64,000 nt of DNA from Bacteroidaceae bacterium (GCA_017481745.1 JAFUOV010000009.1:318823-382822), one strand, 5' to 3'. Positions 8,187-19,971 are shown, counted from the stretch's first letter. Numbers and translations: made by a program. Notes: generated from the letters alone by a model not told the origin.

Positions 8187-10811
8187 TTATGCAGTTGCCA
8201 ACTCGCAGAGTTTGTCGTATGCTTCGCCAAGTTTTGAAGCATCTTTACCACCGGCTTGTGCGAAGTGAGGTTGACCACCGCCACCACCTTGTATAAGGCG
8301 TGCAGCCTCACGAACAATTTGTGAAGCATTCTTGCCACCAGCAACAAGATCATCGCTCAACATTACTGTGAGCAAAGGTTTCTCCTCGCCGGCTTTAACT
8401 GTTGCTGCCACAAATGCCATGTTCTCGGCTATTTCGCCACGCAACATGAAGGCAAGGTCTTTAGCAACTTCGGGCAACATAGGTCCTGTGTAAGAAATAA
8501 GTTTCACACCGTTTACCTCTTTAGCATTCTTTACAAGCATCTCTTTGATAGCAAGTGTACGCTCTTTGGTAAACTCATCAACTTGGCTACGCAAGTCGGC
8601 ATTCTCCGAAATAGATTTCTCGATAGTTTGAATGATGTTGGCAGCGTTGTTGAAGAGTGAACGGATTTGTTTCACCATCTTTTCTGCCTCATTCATCATA
8701 TCCTCAACTTTGGCGCCTGTTACAGCTTCGATACGACGAATACCGGCTGCAATAGAGCTTTCGCTGATGATGCGTATCATACCTATATTACCGGTATTGG
8801 CTACGTGAGTACCACCACACAACTCTACCGATGAACCAAAACGAACTACGCGAACTTCTTCACCATATTTTTCGCCAAAGAGAGCCATAGCACCCATAGC
8901 ACGAGCCTCGGCAATAGGCATATTGCGATGCTCATCGAGAGGCATTGCCATACGCACTTTGGCATTGGCAATACGTTCTACTTGGCGCAACTCATCGTCG
9001 GTAACCTTTTGGAAGTGCGAGAAGTCGAAGCGCAATGAGTCGGGCGAAACATACGAACCTTTTTGCTCAACGTGTGTACCCAGAACCTCACGCAATGCCT
9101 CGTGCAACAAGTGTGTTGCCGAGTGGTTGCATGAAATAGCCAAACGAGCCTCTTTGTCGATAGTAGCGCGGAAAGTAGCAGTTACATCTTGAGGCAACTT
9201 TTTGGTAATATGTATGGCGAGGTTATTCTCGCGTTTGGTATTCTCGACAGCTATAACTTCATCGCCGGCAGCAAGAGTACCGCGGTCACCCACTTGACCA
9301 CCCATCTCGGCATAGAAAGGAGTGCGGTTGAGTACGATTTGGTAGAACTCTTGATTTTTTTGCTTTACCTTGCGGTACCGCAATATTTCGGCATCACATT
9401 CGGCGAGGTCGTAACCGACAAATTCGGGCTCACCTTCACGCAATGTTACCCAATCACCTGCTTCGATAGCAGCAGCATTACGGGCGCGATCTTTTTGTTG
9501 TTGCATCTCGGCGTTAAACTCGTCGATGTTTACACTCATATCGTGCTCCTTGAGAATGAGCTCGGTGAGGTCGAGAGGGAAGCCGTATGTATCATATAAT
9601 GTAAAGGCATCTTTGCCATTGATAACACTCTTGCCTGCTGCACGAGTATCGGACATAACCTTGTCGAGCAATCGAATACCGGTCTCGAGTGTGCGCAAGA
9701 AGGCATCTTCTTCCTCTTTAATAACCTTAGCAATAAGGTCGCGTTGAGCAGCCAACTCGGGATAAGCATCGCCCATAGTATCAATGAGTACATCAATAAG
9801 ACGATACATAAATGCTTGGCGTTGACCAAGGAAAGTGTAGCCGTAACGAACAGCACGACGGAGAATACGACGTATTACATAACCAGCCTTGGCATTTGAA
9901 GGCAACTGACCATCGGTAATAGAGAATGCTATTGTACGGATGTGGTCGGCAATAACACGCATGGCAACATCGTCTTGAGCATTGTCGCCGTATTGCTTGC
10001 CACACATCTCGCCAATAACGCGAATGATGGATTGGAACACATCGGTGTCATAGTTTGAGGTTTTGCCTTGCAATGCCATACAAAGACGCTCAAATCCCAT
10101 ACCTGTATCAATAACCTTTGCAGGCAATGACTCGAGTGAGCCATCGGCTTTACGGTTATATTGCATAAACACAAGGTTCCATATCTCAATCACTTGCGGA
10201 TTGCTTTGGTTTACCAATTCACGACCGTCAATGGCAGCACGCTCTTCGTCGCTACGCAAGTCGATATGTATTTCGGAGCAGGGACCACAAGGACCTGTAT
10301 CGCCCATTTCCCAGAAGTTGTCTTTGCGATTACCGTTTATAATATGGTCGGCAGGAAGGTGTTTCTCCCAATATCCGGCAGCTTCGTTATCACGCTCAAG
10401 ACCTTCGGGCTCGTAGCCTTCAAACACAGTTGCATAGATGCGATTGGGATCGAGTTTCAACACGTCGATAAGATACTCCCAAGCCCAGTCAATAGCCTCT
10501 TTCTTGAAATAGTCGCCAAACGACCAGTTACCCAACATCTCGAACATGGTGTGGTGGTAGGTGTCATGACCTACTTCTTCGAGGTCATTGTGTTTACCAC
10601 TTACACGCAAGCACTTTTGTGAGTCGGCTACACGAGGATATTTCACAGGAACATTACCAAGGATAATGTCTTTAAATTGGTTCATACCTGCATTGGTAAA
10701 CATCAATGTTGGGTCATCTTTGATTACCATAGGAGCAGAAGGTACGATTTGGTGCTCTTTTGAGCGGAAGAAAGCTTTGAAAGATTCTCTGATTTCTTTA
10801 GAAGTAAGCAT
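8187..10811 (-). CDS. alaS: Alanyl-tRNA synthetase
   Basis: AlaRS charges tRNA-Ala in the cytoplasm. The 874-residue length is normal. The N-terminal class II catalytic core shows [25 protein letters not shown] and [14 protein letters not shown]. The editing domain carries the zinc ligands [10 protein letters not shown] near residue 560 and [10 protein letters not shown] near residue 665. The C-Ala region ends with a glycine-rich [14 protein letters not shown] segment typical of the family. It is divergent from the M23 peptidase gene and has its own terminator. No defect is visible. Confidence 0.97.
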   Translation of the reverse strand: MLTSKEIRESFKAFFRSKEHQIVPSAPMVIKDDPTLMFTNAGMNQFKDIILGNVPVKYPRVADSQKCLRVSGKHNDLEEVGHDTYHHTMFEMLGNWSFGDYFKKEAIDWAWEYLIDVLKLDPNRIYATVFEGYEPEGLERDNEAAGYWEKHLPADHIINGNRKDNFWEMGDTGPCGPCSEIHIDLRSDEERAAIDGRELVNQSNPQVIEIWNLVFMQYNRKADGSLESLPAKVIDTGMGFERLCMALQGKTSNYDTDVFQSIIRVIGEMCGKQYGDNAQDDVAMRVIADHIRTIAFSITDGQLPSNAKAGYVIRRILRRAVRYGYTFLGQRQAFMYRLIDVLIDTMGDAYPELAAQRDLIAKVIKEEEDAFLRTLETGIRLLDKVMSDTRAAGKSVINGKDAFTLYDTYGFPLDLTELILKEHDMSVNIDEFNAEMQQQKDRARNAAAIEAGDWVTLREGEPEFVGYDLAECDAEILRYRKVKQKNQEFYQIVLNRTPFYAEMGGQVGDRGTLAAGDEVIAVENTKRENNLAIHITKKLPQDVTATFRATIDKEARLAISCNHSATHLLHEALREVLGTHVEQKGSYVSPDSLRFDFSHFQKVTDDELRQVERIANAKVRMAMPLDEHRNMPIAEARAMGAMALFGEKYGEEVRVVRFGSSVELCGGTHVANTGNIGMIRIISESSIAAGIRRIEAVTGAKVEDMMNEAEKMVKQIRSLFNNAANIIQTIEKSISENADLRSQVDEFTKERTLAIKEMLVKNAKEVNGVKLISYTGPMLPEVAKDLAFMLRGEIAENMAFVAATVKAGEEKPLLTVMLSDDLVAGGKNASQIVREAARLIQGGGGGQPHFAQAGGKDASKLGEAYDKLCELATA

Positions 10812-10903
10812 ATTTCTAAGTCTAAAAAATTTGTTCGTACTATCTTTTTTATCCTATCACAAGCCTAAATATGGTGTGATAAAATTAATATTATTGAAAA
10901 CAG

Positions 10904-10934
10904 TTTGCAAAAATAACCCAAAATATTAATTTTG
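10904..10934 (+). promoter_or_regulatory. Promoter of the M23 peptidase / merR pair
   Basis: TTTG at 10904-10907 and TAATTTTG at 10927-10934 are spaced 19 bases apart. A second possible -7 box, TATTTTTG, lies at 10980-10987 without a clear -33 element, so two start sites are possible. Confidence 0.6.
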
Positions 10935-11019
10935 CAGCTATCGACCGGCAAAAAAGTGTCGAATAAGAGGTATTTTTTTTATTTTTGCAGTCGATAATAC
11001 CAATAATCGCAATAAACCA

Positions 11020-11973
11020 ATGAGTAAAAAGCAGTATTATATCTTCAATTCGCAGACCCAAACGTATGAGCCGGCAAAGGTAGAGCGCCGTTGGTGGGCA
11101 AATCTGTTGTGGATACTGTTTTGCAGCGTTCTATTGTGTGCTGCCATAGTGCTCATTGTCTATTTCTTCTTCGGTTCGCCCAAGGAAGAGATGCTTAAAC
11201 TCGAAAACGAAAAGTTGCAAACACAATATAATATATTGTTGCGACGTGTCGATGATGCGATGGTTGTGCTCGACGATATAAAACAACGTGATGACAATCT
11301 ATATCGCGTAATTATGCAGGCAGAACCTATCGGCGATAAAGTGCGCAATGCCGGTATTGACAACGCCGCTCGTTATGCCGACCTGACACGTATGTCGAAT
11401 GGCAAATTGGTTGCTACAGTTACGCAAGATGTTGACCGCTTGGCTCGCAACTTGTATGTTCAAGACAACTCTTTCAACGAATTGGTAGACTTGGCACGTA
11501 GCCAAGAAGATCGTATGAAGCATATCCCCGCCATACAACCTGTTGCCGACAAAGACCTACGTCGTCTTGGTTCGGGTTTTGGCTGGCGTGTCGACCCCGT
11601 ATTCAATATACGCAATTTTCATGATGGTATAGACTTGACAGCCAACACCGGCTCTCCTGTGTATGCCTCGGGCGATGCAACAGTAGTATTCACCGGATGG
11701 CGACGCGGATATGGAAAAACCATCGAGCTCGATCATGGATATGGCTATGTTACCCGCTATGCACACTTGAACAAGATTGATGTTAAAACCGGACAAACCG
11801 TTACTCGAGGCAAACAGATAGGGCAGGTGGGTAATACAGGTAAGAGTACAGGTTCGCACCTACACTACGAGGTGATACTGCGTGGACGTAATGTCGACCC
11901 TCTCAATTACTTCTTTATGGATATTACCCCCGAGGAGTATGACCGCATGATACAAGAGGTAAGTAACCAATAA
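11020..11973 (+). CDS. Membrane-anchored M23 (LytM-type) peptidase
   Basis: This 317-residue protein has a cytoplasmic N-terminus, one membrane segment at about residues 27-52, a coiled-coil periplasmic region to about 120, and a C-terminal peptidase M23 domain. The metal-binding motifs are intact: HDGID near 199-203 and HLHYE near 280-284. It is expected to cut peptidoglycan cross-links or to regulate cell-wall cleavage, as LytM/EnvC-type proteins do. Because the metal ligands are present, catalytic activity is likely, unlike EnvC. It is followed after only 10 bases by a MerR regulator gene, suggesting cotranscription. Confidence 0.92.
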   Translation: MSKKQYYIFNSQTQTYEPAKVERRWWANLLWILFCSVLLCAAIVLIVYFFFGSPKEEMLKLENEKLQTQYNILLRRVDDAMVVLDDIKQRDDNLYRVIMQAEPIGDKVRNAGIDNAARYADLTRMSNGKLVATVTQDVDRLARNLYVQDNSFNELVDLARSQEDRMKHIPAIQPVADKDLRRLGSGFGWRVDPVFNIRNFHDGIDLTANTGSPVYASGDATVVFTGWRRGYGKTIELDHGYGYVTRYAHLNKIDVKTGQTVTRGKQIGQVGNTGKSTGSHLHYEVILRGRNVDPLNYFFMDITPEEYDRMIQEVSNQ

Positions 11974-11983
11974 AGTATTGACT

Positions 11984-12328
11984 ATGAAAGACTCGGAAGT
12001 AAAGAAAATATATTACTCGATCAGTGAGGTAGCTTCGATGCTCAACATCCCGGCATCAACGTTGCGATATTGGGAAAAAGAGCTTTCGTCGGTCAATCCG
12101 CGCCGTAGCCAAGGTGGCACACGCCGATATACTGCAGCCGACATCAATGAGTTGCGCATAGTGCATCGCCTTGTCAAAGAAGAGGGACACACTATTGAGG
12201 GTGTAAAGAAGATTATGCGTAGTCGTCGCAATACCGAGTTGAACAAGCAAGAGGCACTGAGACGTCTTGTCGCCATTCGTAGCGAATTGGTAGGTATGCT
12301 CGAAGAGTTTGACCGCATTTCCAAGTAA
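11984..12328 (+). CDS. MerR family transcriptional regulator
   Basis: About 114 residues. The N-terminal winged helix is clear: KIYYSISEVASMLNIPASTL followed by RYWEKE and a second part with RRYTAADINELRIVHRLVKE. The C-terminal ~35 residues form a helical dimerisation arm and show no cysteine-rich effector-binding loop, so metal sensing is unlikely. A TTG at 11978 would add two residues; the ATG at 11984 gives the normal N-terminus. It lies directly behind the M23 peptidase gene. Its target cannot be read from the sequence. Confidence 0.88.
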   Translation: MKDSEVKKIYYSISEVASMLNIPASTLRYWEKELSSVNPRRSQGGTRRYTAADINELRIVHRLVKEEGHTIEGVKKIMRSRRNTELNKQEALRRLVAIRSELVGMLEEFDRISK

Positions 12329-12349
12329 CAATCAAACATACATATAATT

Positions 12350-12377
12350 AAAAGACAGCCTTTTACAGCTGTCTTTT
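12350..12377. terminator. Bidirectional terminator between merR and folC
   Basis: AAAAGACAGC (12350-12359) and GCTGTCTTTT (12368-12377) form a 10-bp stem with an 8-base loop. A and T tracts on both sides allow termination on either strand for these convergent genes. Confidence 0.8.
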
Positions 12378-12382
12378 TAGTT

Positions 12383-13663
12383 TCATTCTTTTAGTAAATC
12401 GGCAACTACGAATGTACTACCACCGACAAATATAAAATCATCTTCGCCGGCATCATTGAGGGCAGCATGATAGGCTTGTAGAACGGAGGGGTAGGGTTTA
12501 CCATGTAAACCATGTTGAGCACCTATTGCAGCCACTTCGTCTGCCGACAATGCACGTGCTACAGATGCTTGAGTGAAGTAATATTGAGCATCGGTAGGCA
12601 GCATCGAAATAACACCCGAAATATCTTTGTCGTTGACCATGCCAAGCACAATGCGCAATGTGTTGCAAGGTGTATTGGCAAGCTGTTGAGCAATGTATTG
12701 TATGCCTCCTATGTTGTGCCCGGTATCGCATATAACAAGAGGATGTTCGCTCAGGCGTTGCCAGCGTCCGCGCAATCCTGTCAATGTTGTTACGTTGGCA
12801 AAACCTTCTTTTATGGCATCCTCTGTAATATTATAACCCAAGTGTTGTAGTTGCTCGACAGCTGTAAGTATAGTAGCGGCATTTTTCTCTTGACACAATC
12901 CACCCAACTCGCCACATATTGTACCGGCAATGCTGCTTTCATATTGCCATTTTCCGGTTGTTGATAGGGCAGAGGTTATGATGCCGCGTTCTTGAGCAAA
13001 TGTAATAGGAGCACCCACTTCGGCAGCTCGTTGCACAAAAACCTTTTTTACATCACCTTCAGCCTCGCCAATAATAGCGGGAATACCGCTTTTTATGATA
13101 CCCGCCTTTTCACGTGCGATAGAAGGGCAGTCATGACCGAGCATAGCAACGTGGTCAAGACTGATATTGGTAATAATACTGATATCGGGGGTAATAACAT
13201 TTGTTGTATCAAGACGACCACCAAGACCTACTTCAATGATAGCGACGTCGACATTCTGCTCGGCAAAATAGGTAAATGCCATAAAAGTTGTCAATTCAAA
13301 GAATGAAGGGCGGAAACTGAAAGCATCATCGCTATGAGCCAACAAGAAAGCCTCGACAGCTTCGCGCGAAATCATTTCACCATTGATGCGTATGCGCTCG
13401 CGGAAGTCGGCAAGGTGTGGTGAGGTATACAATCCAACCTTATAGCCACTCTTTTGCAATATAGCTGCAAGTGTGTGCGAAGTTGAACCTTTGCCATTGG
13501 TTCCTCCCACGTGTATGGTGCGAAACTTGCGATGAGGATGACCAAAATAGGCATCGAGGGCCTCGGCATTTTCAAGTCCGGGTTTGTATGCACCGGCTCC
13601 TACTTGTTGAAAAGCAGGAAAGCGGTTGAATAGTTCCTCTATAAGTTCGTCGTAACTTTTCAT
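12383..13663 (-). CDS. folC: Folylpolyglutamate synthase / dihydrofolate synthase
   Basis: FolC adds glutamate to dihydropteroate and folates using ATP. The P-loop VGGTNGKGSTSHTLA lies near residues 48-62, and the Mur-ligase-like signature HVAMLG..REKAGI near residues 168-185. The open frame extends 32 residues further upstream, but that part overlaps the chromate transporter gene; the ATG at 13663 gives the standard MKSYDELIEELFNRFP start and a 426-residue protein of normal length. The upstream gene stops at 13665, one base before this start, so translational coupling is likely. Confidence 0.95.
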   Translation of the reverse strand: MKSYDELIEELFNRFPAFQQVGAGAYKPGLENAEALDAYFGHPHRKFRTIHVGGTNGKGSTSHTLAAILQKSGYKVGLYTSPHLADFRERIRINGEMISREAVEAFLLAHSDDAFSFRPSFFELTTFMAFTYFAEQNVDVAIIEVGLGGRLDTTNVITPDISIITNISLDHVAMLGHDCPSIAREKAGIIKSGIPAIIGEAEGDVKKVFVQRAAEVGAPITFAQERGIITSALSTTGKWQYESSIAGTICGELGGLCQEKNAATILTAVEQLQHLGYNITEDAIKEGFANVTTLTGLRGRWQRLSEHPLVICDTGHNIGGIQYIAQQLANTPCNTLRIVLGMVNDKDISGVISMLPTDAQYYFTQASVARALSADEVAAIGAQHGLHGKPYPSVLQAYHAALNDAGEDDFIFVGGSTFVVADLLKE

Positions 13664-13664
13664 A

Positions 13665-14213
13665 TCAATAGATGATGTATCCCGCCACGCCGGCAAGGAT
13701 GATAATAAATATCGGATGTAGTTTGGTAAAATATACAAGAATAAACGACACGACGGCAATAGCTATGCTGAATGTGTTGTCCGAGAAGTTTTCGCGGTTC
13801 ATCAGCAACAATGCCGCCGAAGCTATAAGTCCTACCACAACAGGACGAAGACCTTTGAATATGCTTTTTATGATAGGATTTTCTTTGTGTCGCAATATAA
13901 ATCGGCTGACAAACAGTACGAGCAAAAACGACGGCAGGCATACGGCAATAGTAGCTACAATAGAGCCCAATACACTGCCTGTTACGCTATAACCTATGTA
14001 TGTTGCGCTATTAATACCGATAGGTCCGGGGGTCATTTGCGATATGGCAACGATGTCGGTAAACTCGCTCTGTGTGAGCCAAGGAGCAGTTTCGCCCCAG
14101 TGTACCACCTCGACTGTTTCGTGTTGTATAAGCGAGAGCATGGCATAACCGCCACCAAATCCAAACAATCCTATCTTCAGATAAGTGAGGAAGAGCGACA
14201 AATATGTTAACAT
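13665..14213 (-). CDS. Chromate transporter, half-size subunit B
   Basis: This 182-residue membrane protein matches one half of a CHR-family transporter, with the motif GLFGFGGGYAMLSLI near residues 16-30 and QMTPGPIGINSATY near residues 58-71, and about five membrane segments. Short CHR proteins work as heterodimers encoded by adjacent genes. Its ATG overlaps the last seven bases of the partner gene upstream. The family exports chromate in some bacteria, but in gut anaerobes the real substrate is unknown; a general anion-transport role is inference. Confidence 0.9.
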   Translation of the reverse strand: MLTYLSLFLTYLKIGLFGFGGGYAMLSLIQHETVEVVHWGETAPWLTQSEFTDIVAISQMTPGPIGINSATYIGYSVTGSVLGSIVATIAVCLPSFLLVLFVSRFILRHKENPIIKSIFKGLRPVVVGLIASAALLLMNRENFSDNTFSIAIAVVSFILVYFTKLHPIFIIILAGVAGYIIY

Positions 14214-14785
14214 TGCTCACCTCCTTTCTTCTTGCTTTCTATCGAGGCGTTGTGAGTCAGTACATAATATATATATCCACCCAATCCGCCCAATATGATG
14301 CACCATATAGGCGAAACGCCACACAGCCATATTGCCAAGGCAACAACGATGGGTATTATAAAAGTCCAACGATTGAGGTGAGCGCTCTTGGCTGTAGAGA
14401 GTACAGGAGCAACGATAAGCGCAACAACAGCCGGTCGTATGCCTTTGAAGATACTTGCAACAACAGGGTTGTCGTATATGCGAACAAAAAACATGGCAAT
14501 GAGCAGTATAATGACAAATGACGGTAGGATAGTACCCAATGCCGCTGCAAGACTCCCTTTTACACCGCGCAGTTTATTACCTACAAGAACCGATATGTTG
14601 ACCGCCAAAATACCGGGTAGAGATTGAGCAACAGCAAGTTCGTCGATAAATTCCTCACGACTTATCCATTTATGCTTGTCGACCACTTCACGCTCAATGA
14701 GTGGTATCATTGCCCATCCACCACCAAAGGTGAATGCTCCAATCTTCATAAATGACGTGAAAAGTTGCAAGTATATATTCTTCAT
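14207..14785 (-). CDS. Chromate transporter, half-size subunit A
   Basis: A CHR-family half transporter of about 192 residues, with SFMKIGAFTFGGGWAMIPLIE near the N-terminus and SLPGILAVNISVLVG in the next conserved loop. It pairs with the downstream gene, which it overlaps by seven bases. ATG codons at 14800 and 14785 and a TTG at 14812 are possible; the likely -7 box at 14817-14810 places the transcript start near 14803, so the ATG at 14785 (MKNIYLQLF) is the best start. Confidence 0.88.
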   Translation of the reverse strand: MKNIYLQLFTSFMKIGAFTFGGGWAMIPLIEREVVDKHKWISREEFIDELAVAQSLPGILAVNISVLVGNKLRGVKGSLAAALGTILPSFVIILLIAMFFVRIYDNPVVASIFKGIRPAVVALIVAPVLSTAKSAHLNRWTFIIPIVVALAIWLCGVSPIWCIILGGLGGYIYYVLTHNASIESKKKGGEQC

Positions 14786-14809
14786 TGCGCTTATCTTCAT
14801 TGCTGTGCG

Positions 14810-14838
14810 CAAAGGTAAGAAAATTTATATTACCTTTG
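14810..14838. promoter_or_regulatory. Back-to-back divergent -7 elements
   Basis: CAAAGGTA at 14810-14817 (TACCTTTG on the minus strand) and TACCTTTG at 14831-14838 (plus strand) form an 8-bp inverted repeat 13 bases apart. Each is a perfect TAnnTTTG -7 box, one for the chromate transporter pair and one for the DUF4924 gene. Neither has a clear TTTG at -33, and polymerase binding at one should hinder the other. Confidence 0.6.
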
Positions 14839-14867
14839 CACCCATATTTACAAAGAGGCTAATTTAT

Positions 14868-15413
14868 ATGTTTACCGCCAGCGCAAAGAAAAAAGAGAAT
14901 ATTGCCGAATATTTGCTCTATATGTGGCAAATAGAGGATATTATAAGAGCATACAAATTGGATTTAGACCGCATACGCACCGAGATTGTCGATGCCTATA
15001 CCGGTATAAGCGATGAGCAACGTACAGCACTATATGAGTGGTATGAGAGCCTTGTCGATATGATGCGTAGCGAGGGTGTCGCCGAGAAAGGGCACTTACA
15101 GCTCAATAAAAACGTTATCATCGACCTTACCGACTTGCATTTGCGCCTACTCAAATCGCCTCGTGAGCCCTTCTATACAGCTGCATTCTACAAGGCACTA
15201 CCTTATATTGTAGAGTTGCGAGCCAAGTCGCAAGGCGCACAAGTGGGAGAGATAGAGACTTGCTTCAACGCCCTCTATGGCATATTGATGTTGCGCCTGC
15301 AACAACGAGAAGTGAGTGCCGATACTATCAAAGCGATAAAAGATATAACAGCCTTTATAACCACTCTTGCCGAGAAATATCGCATGGAAAAAGCCGGCGA
15401 ATTGGAACTGTAA
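14868..15413 (+). CDS. DUF4924 family protein
   Basis: A 181-residue soluble, largely helical protein beginning [21 protein letters not shown]. It resembles the DUF4924 family, known mainly from Bacteroidetes and without an assigned function. The open frame reaches back to 14676, but that stretch is antisense to the chromate transporter gene and lies before the promoter at 14831-14838, so the ATG at 14868 is preferred. It is followed by prfC after 35 bases and may be cotranscribed with it. Confidence 0.8.
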   Translation: MFTASAKKKENIAEYLLYMWQIEDIIRAYKLDLDRIRTEIVDAYTGISDEQRTALYEWYESLVDMMRSEGVAEKGHLQLNKNVIIDLTDLHLRLLKSPREPFYTAAFYKALPYIVELRAKSQGAQVGEIETCFNALYGILMLRLQQREVSADTIKAIKDITAFITTLAEKYRMEKAGELEL

Positions 15414-15448
15414 ATCGAAAATTAATTTATACGACAGATACATATTAT

Positions 15449-17029
15449 ATGAGTACACTTTCCGAAGAAATTGCTAAAAGACGCACGTTTGCCATTATCA
15501 GTCACCCCGATGCCGGTAAGACAACCCTCACCGAGAAGTTGTTGCTTTTTGGTGGTGCTATACATATAGCCGGTGCTGTGAAGTCTAACAAGATAAAAAA
15601 GACTGCTACCAGCGACTGGATGGAGATTGAGAAACAACGTGGTATATCGGTTGCTACATCGGTTATGGGATTTAACTATGGCGACTACAAAATAAATATC
15701 CTTGATACACCCGGTCACCAAGACTTTGCAGAGGATACATACCGTACACTCACCGCTGTCGATAGTGTAATTATCGTTGTCGACGTGGCAAAGGGTGTGG
15801 AGCAACAGACCCGCAAACTGATGGAGGTGTGCCGTATGCGCAATACCCCCGTAATAGTGTTTGTCAACAAGCTCGACCGCGAGGGTCGCGATGCATTCGA
15901 TATTCTCGACGAGCTGGAGAGTGAACTCAAAATATCGGTTCGCCCACTCTCATGGCCCATTGGTATAGGTGCTACATTTAAGGGTGTATATAATATGTAT
16001 GAGCAGAACCTCAATCTTTTCACACCCAACAAGCAAGTGGTAACCGAGCGTATCGAGTTGAGCGACGTAAACAGCCCCGAATTGGACAGTTACATTGGTG
16101 CTCGCGAGGCAGAGAAGCTACGTACTGACCTCGAGTTGCTCGATGGTGTTTATCCCGAGTTTGAGGTGGAAGATTATCTGTCGGGACAGCTTGCCCCCGT
16201 ATTCTTCGGCTCGGCACTCAACATGTTCGGTGTAAAAGAGTTGCTCGATTGTTTCGTTAAGATTGCGCCTACACCCAAGGCTATTCAAGCTATTGAACGC
16301 GAAGTGAAGCCCGAGGAAGAGAAGTTTACAGGCTTCGTCTTTAAGATCCATGCCAACATGGACCCCAACCACCGCAGTTGTATTGCGTTCGTTAAGATAT
16401 GCTCGGGTAAGTTTGAACGTAATGCCAACTACAAGCACGTACGCAGTGGCAAGATGATGCGTTTCAGCAGTCCTACAGCCTTTATGGCTCAGAAAAAATC
16501 TGTTGTCGATGATGCCTTCCCCGGCGATATTATAGGTTTGCCCGATACCGGTAGCTTCAAGATTGGCGATACACTTACCGAAGGCGAGGAACTTCACTTC
16601 AAGGGTTTACCCTCGTTCTCGCCCGAAATGTTCAAGTACATCGAGAACAACGATCCCATGAAGTCGAAGCAACTGCAAAAGGGTATCGACCAACTCATGG
16701 ACGAAGGTGTTGCCCAGTTGTTTACCAACCAATTCAATGGTCGCAAAATCATCGGTACGGTGGGACAACTGCAATTTGAGGTTATCGAGTACCGCCTCCT
16801 TCACGAATACGGTGCACAATGTCGCTGGGAACCCATCAGCATGTACAAAGCATGTTGGATAGAGAGCGACGATGCCGAAGCTCTCGAAAACTTCAAGCGC
16901 CGGAAAGCTCAATATATGTGCGTAGACAAGGATGGTCGAGATGTGTTTATGGCAGACTCGGGCTACGTACTACAAATGGCTCAAACCGACTTCCCCAAAA
17001 TACGCTTCCACTTTACAAGCGAGTTTTAG
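15449..17029 (+). CDS. prfC: Peptide chain release factor 3
   Basis: RF3 is the GTPase that removes RF1/RF2 from the ribosome after termination. The 526-residue length is normal. The GTP-binding motifs are present: [14 protein letters not shown] near residues 19-32, DTPGHQDF near 90, and NKLDRE near 142. An EF-Tu-like second domain and the C-terminal RF3 domain follow. The open frame extends upstream to 15260, inside the DUF4924 gene; the ATG at 15449 ([20 protein letters not shown]) is the family start. A strong hairpin terminator follows at 17055-17092. Confidence 0.96.
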   Translation: MSTLSEEIAKRRTFAIISHPDAGKTTLTEKLLLFGGAIHIAGAVKSNKIKKTATSDWMEIEKQRGISVATSVMGFNYGDYKINILDTPGHQDFAEDTYRTLTAVDSVIIVVDVAKGVEQQTRKLMEVCRMRNTPVIVFVNKLDREGRDAFDILDELESELKISVRPLSWPIGIGATFKGVYNMYEQNLNLFTPNKQVVTERIELSDVNSPELDSYIGAREAEKLRTDLELLDGVYPEFEVEDYLSGQLAPVFFGSALNMFGVKELLDCFVKIAPTPKAIQAIEREVKPEEEKFTGFVFKIHANMDPNHRSCIAFVKICSGKFERNANYKHVRSGKMMRFSSPTAFMAQKKSVVDDAFPGDIIGLPDTGSFKIGDTLTEGEELHFKGLPSFSPEMFKYIENNDPMKSKQLQKGIDQLMDEGVAQLFTNQFNGRKIIGTVGQLQFEVIEYRLLHEYGAQCRWEPISMYKACWIESDDAEALENFKRRKAQYMCVDKDGRDVFMADSGYVLQMAQTDFPKIRFHFTSEF

Positions 17030-17054
17030 AGTGTCGGAAATAAATTAAATATTA

Positions 17055-17097
17055 AAGTCGATTGAATATGATATAAATCAGTCAATCGACTTTTTTA
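17055..17097. terminator. Terminator between prfC and the DUF486 gene
   Basis: AAGTCGATTGA (17055-17065) pairs with TCAATCGACTT (17082-17092), an 11-bp stem with a 16-base loop and a T tract on the plus strand. It may also serve the converging minus-strand gene, though the T tract on that side is weaker. Confidence 0.75.
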
Positions 17098-17463
17098 TTT
17101 CATAAACACGAAGTAAACAGCACCGATGAGGCACAGGAATGCTGCGATGTGGTTCCATTGCAACGACTCGCCCTTGAAAAGTAGGGTAGAGAAGACGGTA
17201 AACACTACAAGTGTGATGACTTCTTGAATAATTTTCAACTGCATAAGCGAGAATGGTCCGCCGTTCTCGCGGAAGCCCATTCGGTTGGCTGGAACTTGAA
17301 AACAGTACTCAAATAGAGCTATTCCCCACGACAACAAGATTACTCCGTATAGGGGCCAATTACTCACAACTTTTGTCTCTTGTAGTTTGAGATGTCCATA
17401 CCAAGCAAAGGTCATGAATACATTTGATATAATAAGAAGTACGATTGTAATGATAGCTCGCAT
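17095..17463 (-). CDS. DUF486 family small membrane protein
   Basis: This 122-residue protein has four hydrophobic segments and the conserved pieces MTFAWYGHLK, SWGIALFEYCFQVPANRMG and LMQLKIIQEVITLVVF of the DUF486 family. It is related in size and layout to small multidrug resistance proteins and the drug/metabolite transporter superfamily, but no transport substrate has been established that I can name. A -7-like TAATTTCG lies upstream on the minus strand at 17504-17497. The gene stands alone, convergent with prfC. Confidence 0.88.
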   Translation of the reverse strand: MRAIITIVLLIISNVFMTFAWYGHLKLQETKVVSNWPLYGVILLSWGIALFEYCFQVPANRMGFRENGGPFSLMQLKIIQEVITLVVFTVFSTLLFKGESLQWNHIAAFLCLIGAVYFVFMK

Positions 17464-17784
17464 ATAGTAGAGTGTTTGGTTAATGTTTTCGAGGCGCGAA
17501 ATTACAAATAAATGTTGAGAGCGTCACTTTGATGTAAAAAAAAATCTAATAAAATCATTGCCGACCGATGCATCTCGCACCAGTCGGCATTACATATAAC
17601 AAGTATGATGAAAAGGTTCTTCACTGCAAATATAATATGAATATTCATAAAAACAAATATTTTTGTAAAAAAATTAAATAATTTTCCATGGTTTACTCCT
17701 AAATTGTATATTTATTCACATTTAGTTGTATATTACAACCATTATAATTATTGTAAATTGGTAAAAATGTAGTAACTTCGCAAC
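17464..17784. other. 321-base divergent intergenic region
   Basis: AT-rich spacer between divergent genes. It holds a likely minus-strand -7 box (17504-17497), an isolated 7-bp hairpin (TGCCGAC 17559-17565 with GTCGGCA 17583-17589) that is followed on the minus strand by a T-rich stretch, and the plus-strand promoter of the next gene: ATTG 17750-17753 and TAACTTCG 17773-17780, spaced 19 bases. Nothing coding is seen. Confidence 0.55.
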
Positions 17785-18249
17785 ATGTATTCAAAGGAAG
17801 AAGTAAAAGAACTTAAAAAGAGATTTTGGGATGGATTGAGCGCTTATGCCGAGGATTATCCCGAACTGAAAAATCGTCGCCATAAATTTATGCTTCACAA
17901 CACCCGTATGAAAGGTGTTGCAATGATGTTTGATGCTACACGAGATGGAGCATTTGTAATACTTGAAATAAGCCATCGCAACGAAGAGCAGCAACGTAAG
18001 TTATATAATCACTTCTGCGAATATCGTGAAATGCTCGAAGCCGAGTTTGACGAGCCATTGATATGGGACACCCGATACGAGCGCGAGTGCGGCAAGAGAG
18101 TTATAAGAATATATTGCGCCAAAAGCGGTCTTGATATACACCGTCAAGAGCAATGGAACGACTTCTACAGCTTTATGGTTGCCAATATGATTCGCCTTGA
18201 AAATGGGTTTCGCCAAGTGAAAGCCATGTGGGATATGTGGGAAGGGTAG
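17785..18249 (+). CDS. DUF4268 domain protein
   Basis: A 154-residue soluble protein beginning MYSKEEVKELKKRFWDGL, matching the DUF4268 family in its central part (HNTRMKGVAMMFDATRDGAFV, then ISHRNEEQQ) and C-terminal part (QEQWNDFYSFMVANM). DUF4268 domains also occur attached to nuclease-like or restriction-related proteins, but this stand-alone form has no known activity. The promoter at 17750-17780 is well formed, with the start codon only a few bases after the expected transcript start, so the leader is very short. Confidence 0.8.
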   Translation: MYSKEEVKELKKRFWDGLSAYAEDYPELKNRRHKFMLHNTRMKGVAMMFDATRDGAFVILEISHRNEEQQRKLYNHFCEYREMLEAEFDEPLIWDTRYERECGKRVIRIYCAKSGLDIHRQEQWNDFYSFMVANMIRLENGFRQVKAMWDMWEG

Positions 18250-18311
18250 GGTTGACCTAATTTTTTCTAAAAAAAAATCGCCATATACTATGTTTGTTCG
18301 CCGAAAGTGTG

Positions 18312-18319
18312 TATCTTTG
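18312..18319 (+). promoter_or_regulatory. guaB promoter -7 element
   Basis: TATCTTTG at 18312-18319 fits TAnnTTTG; a TTTG at 18293-18296 is only 15 bases upstream, so the -33 element is less certain. The leader to the guaB ATG would be about 24 bases. Confidence 0.55.
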
Positions 18320-18336
18320 CATGCAATAAAATTTAA

Positions 18337-19824
<1,488 letters not shown>

Positions 19825-19859
19825 TGCGGATATATTATTTTATATAAACTTATATTAAC

Positions 19860-19899
19860 AGGGCGACAGGCAATTTTTTGTCTGTTGTCCTCGTTTTAT
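19860..19899 (+). terminator. Terminator of guaB
   Basis: AGGGCGACAG (19860-19869) pairs with CTGTTGTCCT (19882-19891) through ten pairs including two G-U, followed by CGTTTTAT. It separates guaB from the downstream operon. Confidence 0.6.
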
Positions 19900-19971
19900 A
19901 AAATAAACAAAACTGCATTGTAATTTTACTAATACAAACAAAAAAAGAAGGCTATAAACAACCATAAAATC

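Noticed and set aside
13665..14785. One chromate transporter broken by a frameshift
   Set aside because: The two halves have separate ATG starts, each has its own N-terminal CHR motif, and they overlap by seven bases, as in normal two-gene short-chain CHR systems.
14676..14867. 64-residue N-terminal extension of the DUF4924 protein
   Set aside because: It is antisense to the chromate transporter gene and upstream of the likely promoter.
15260..15448. 63-residue N-terminal extension of RF3
   Set aside because: It lies in another frame of the DUF4924 gene; the ATG at 15449 gives the family N-terminus.
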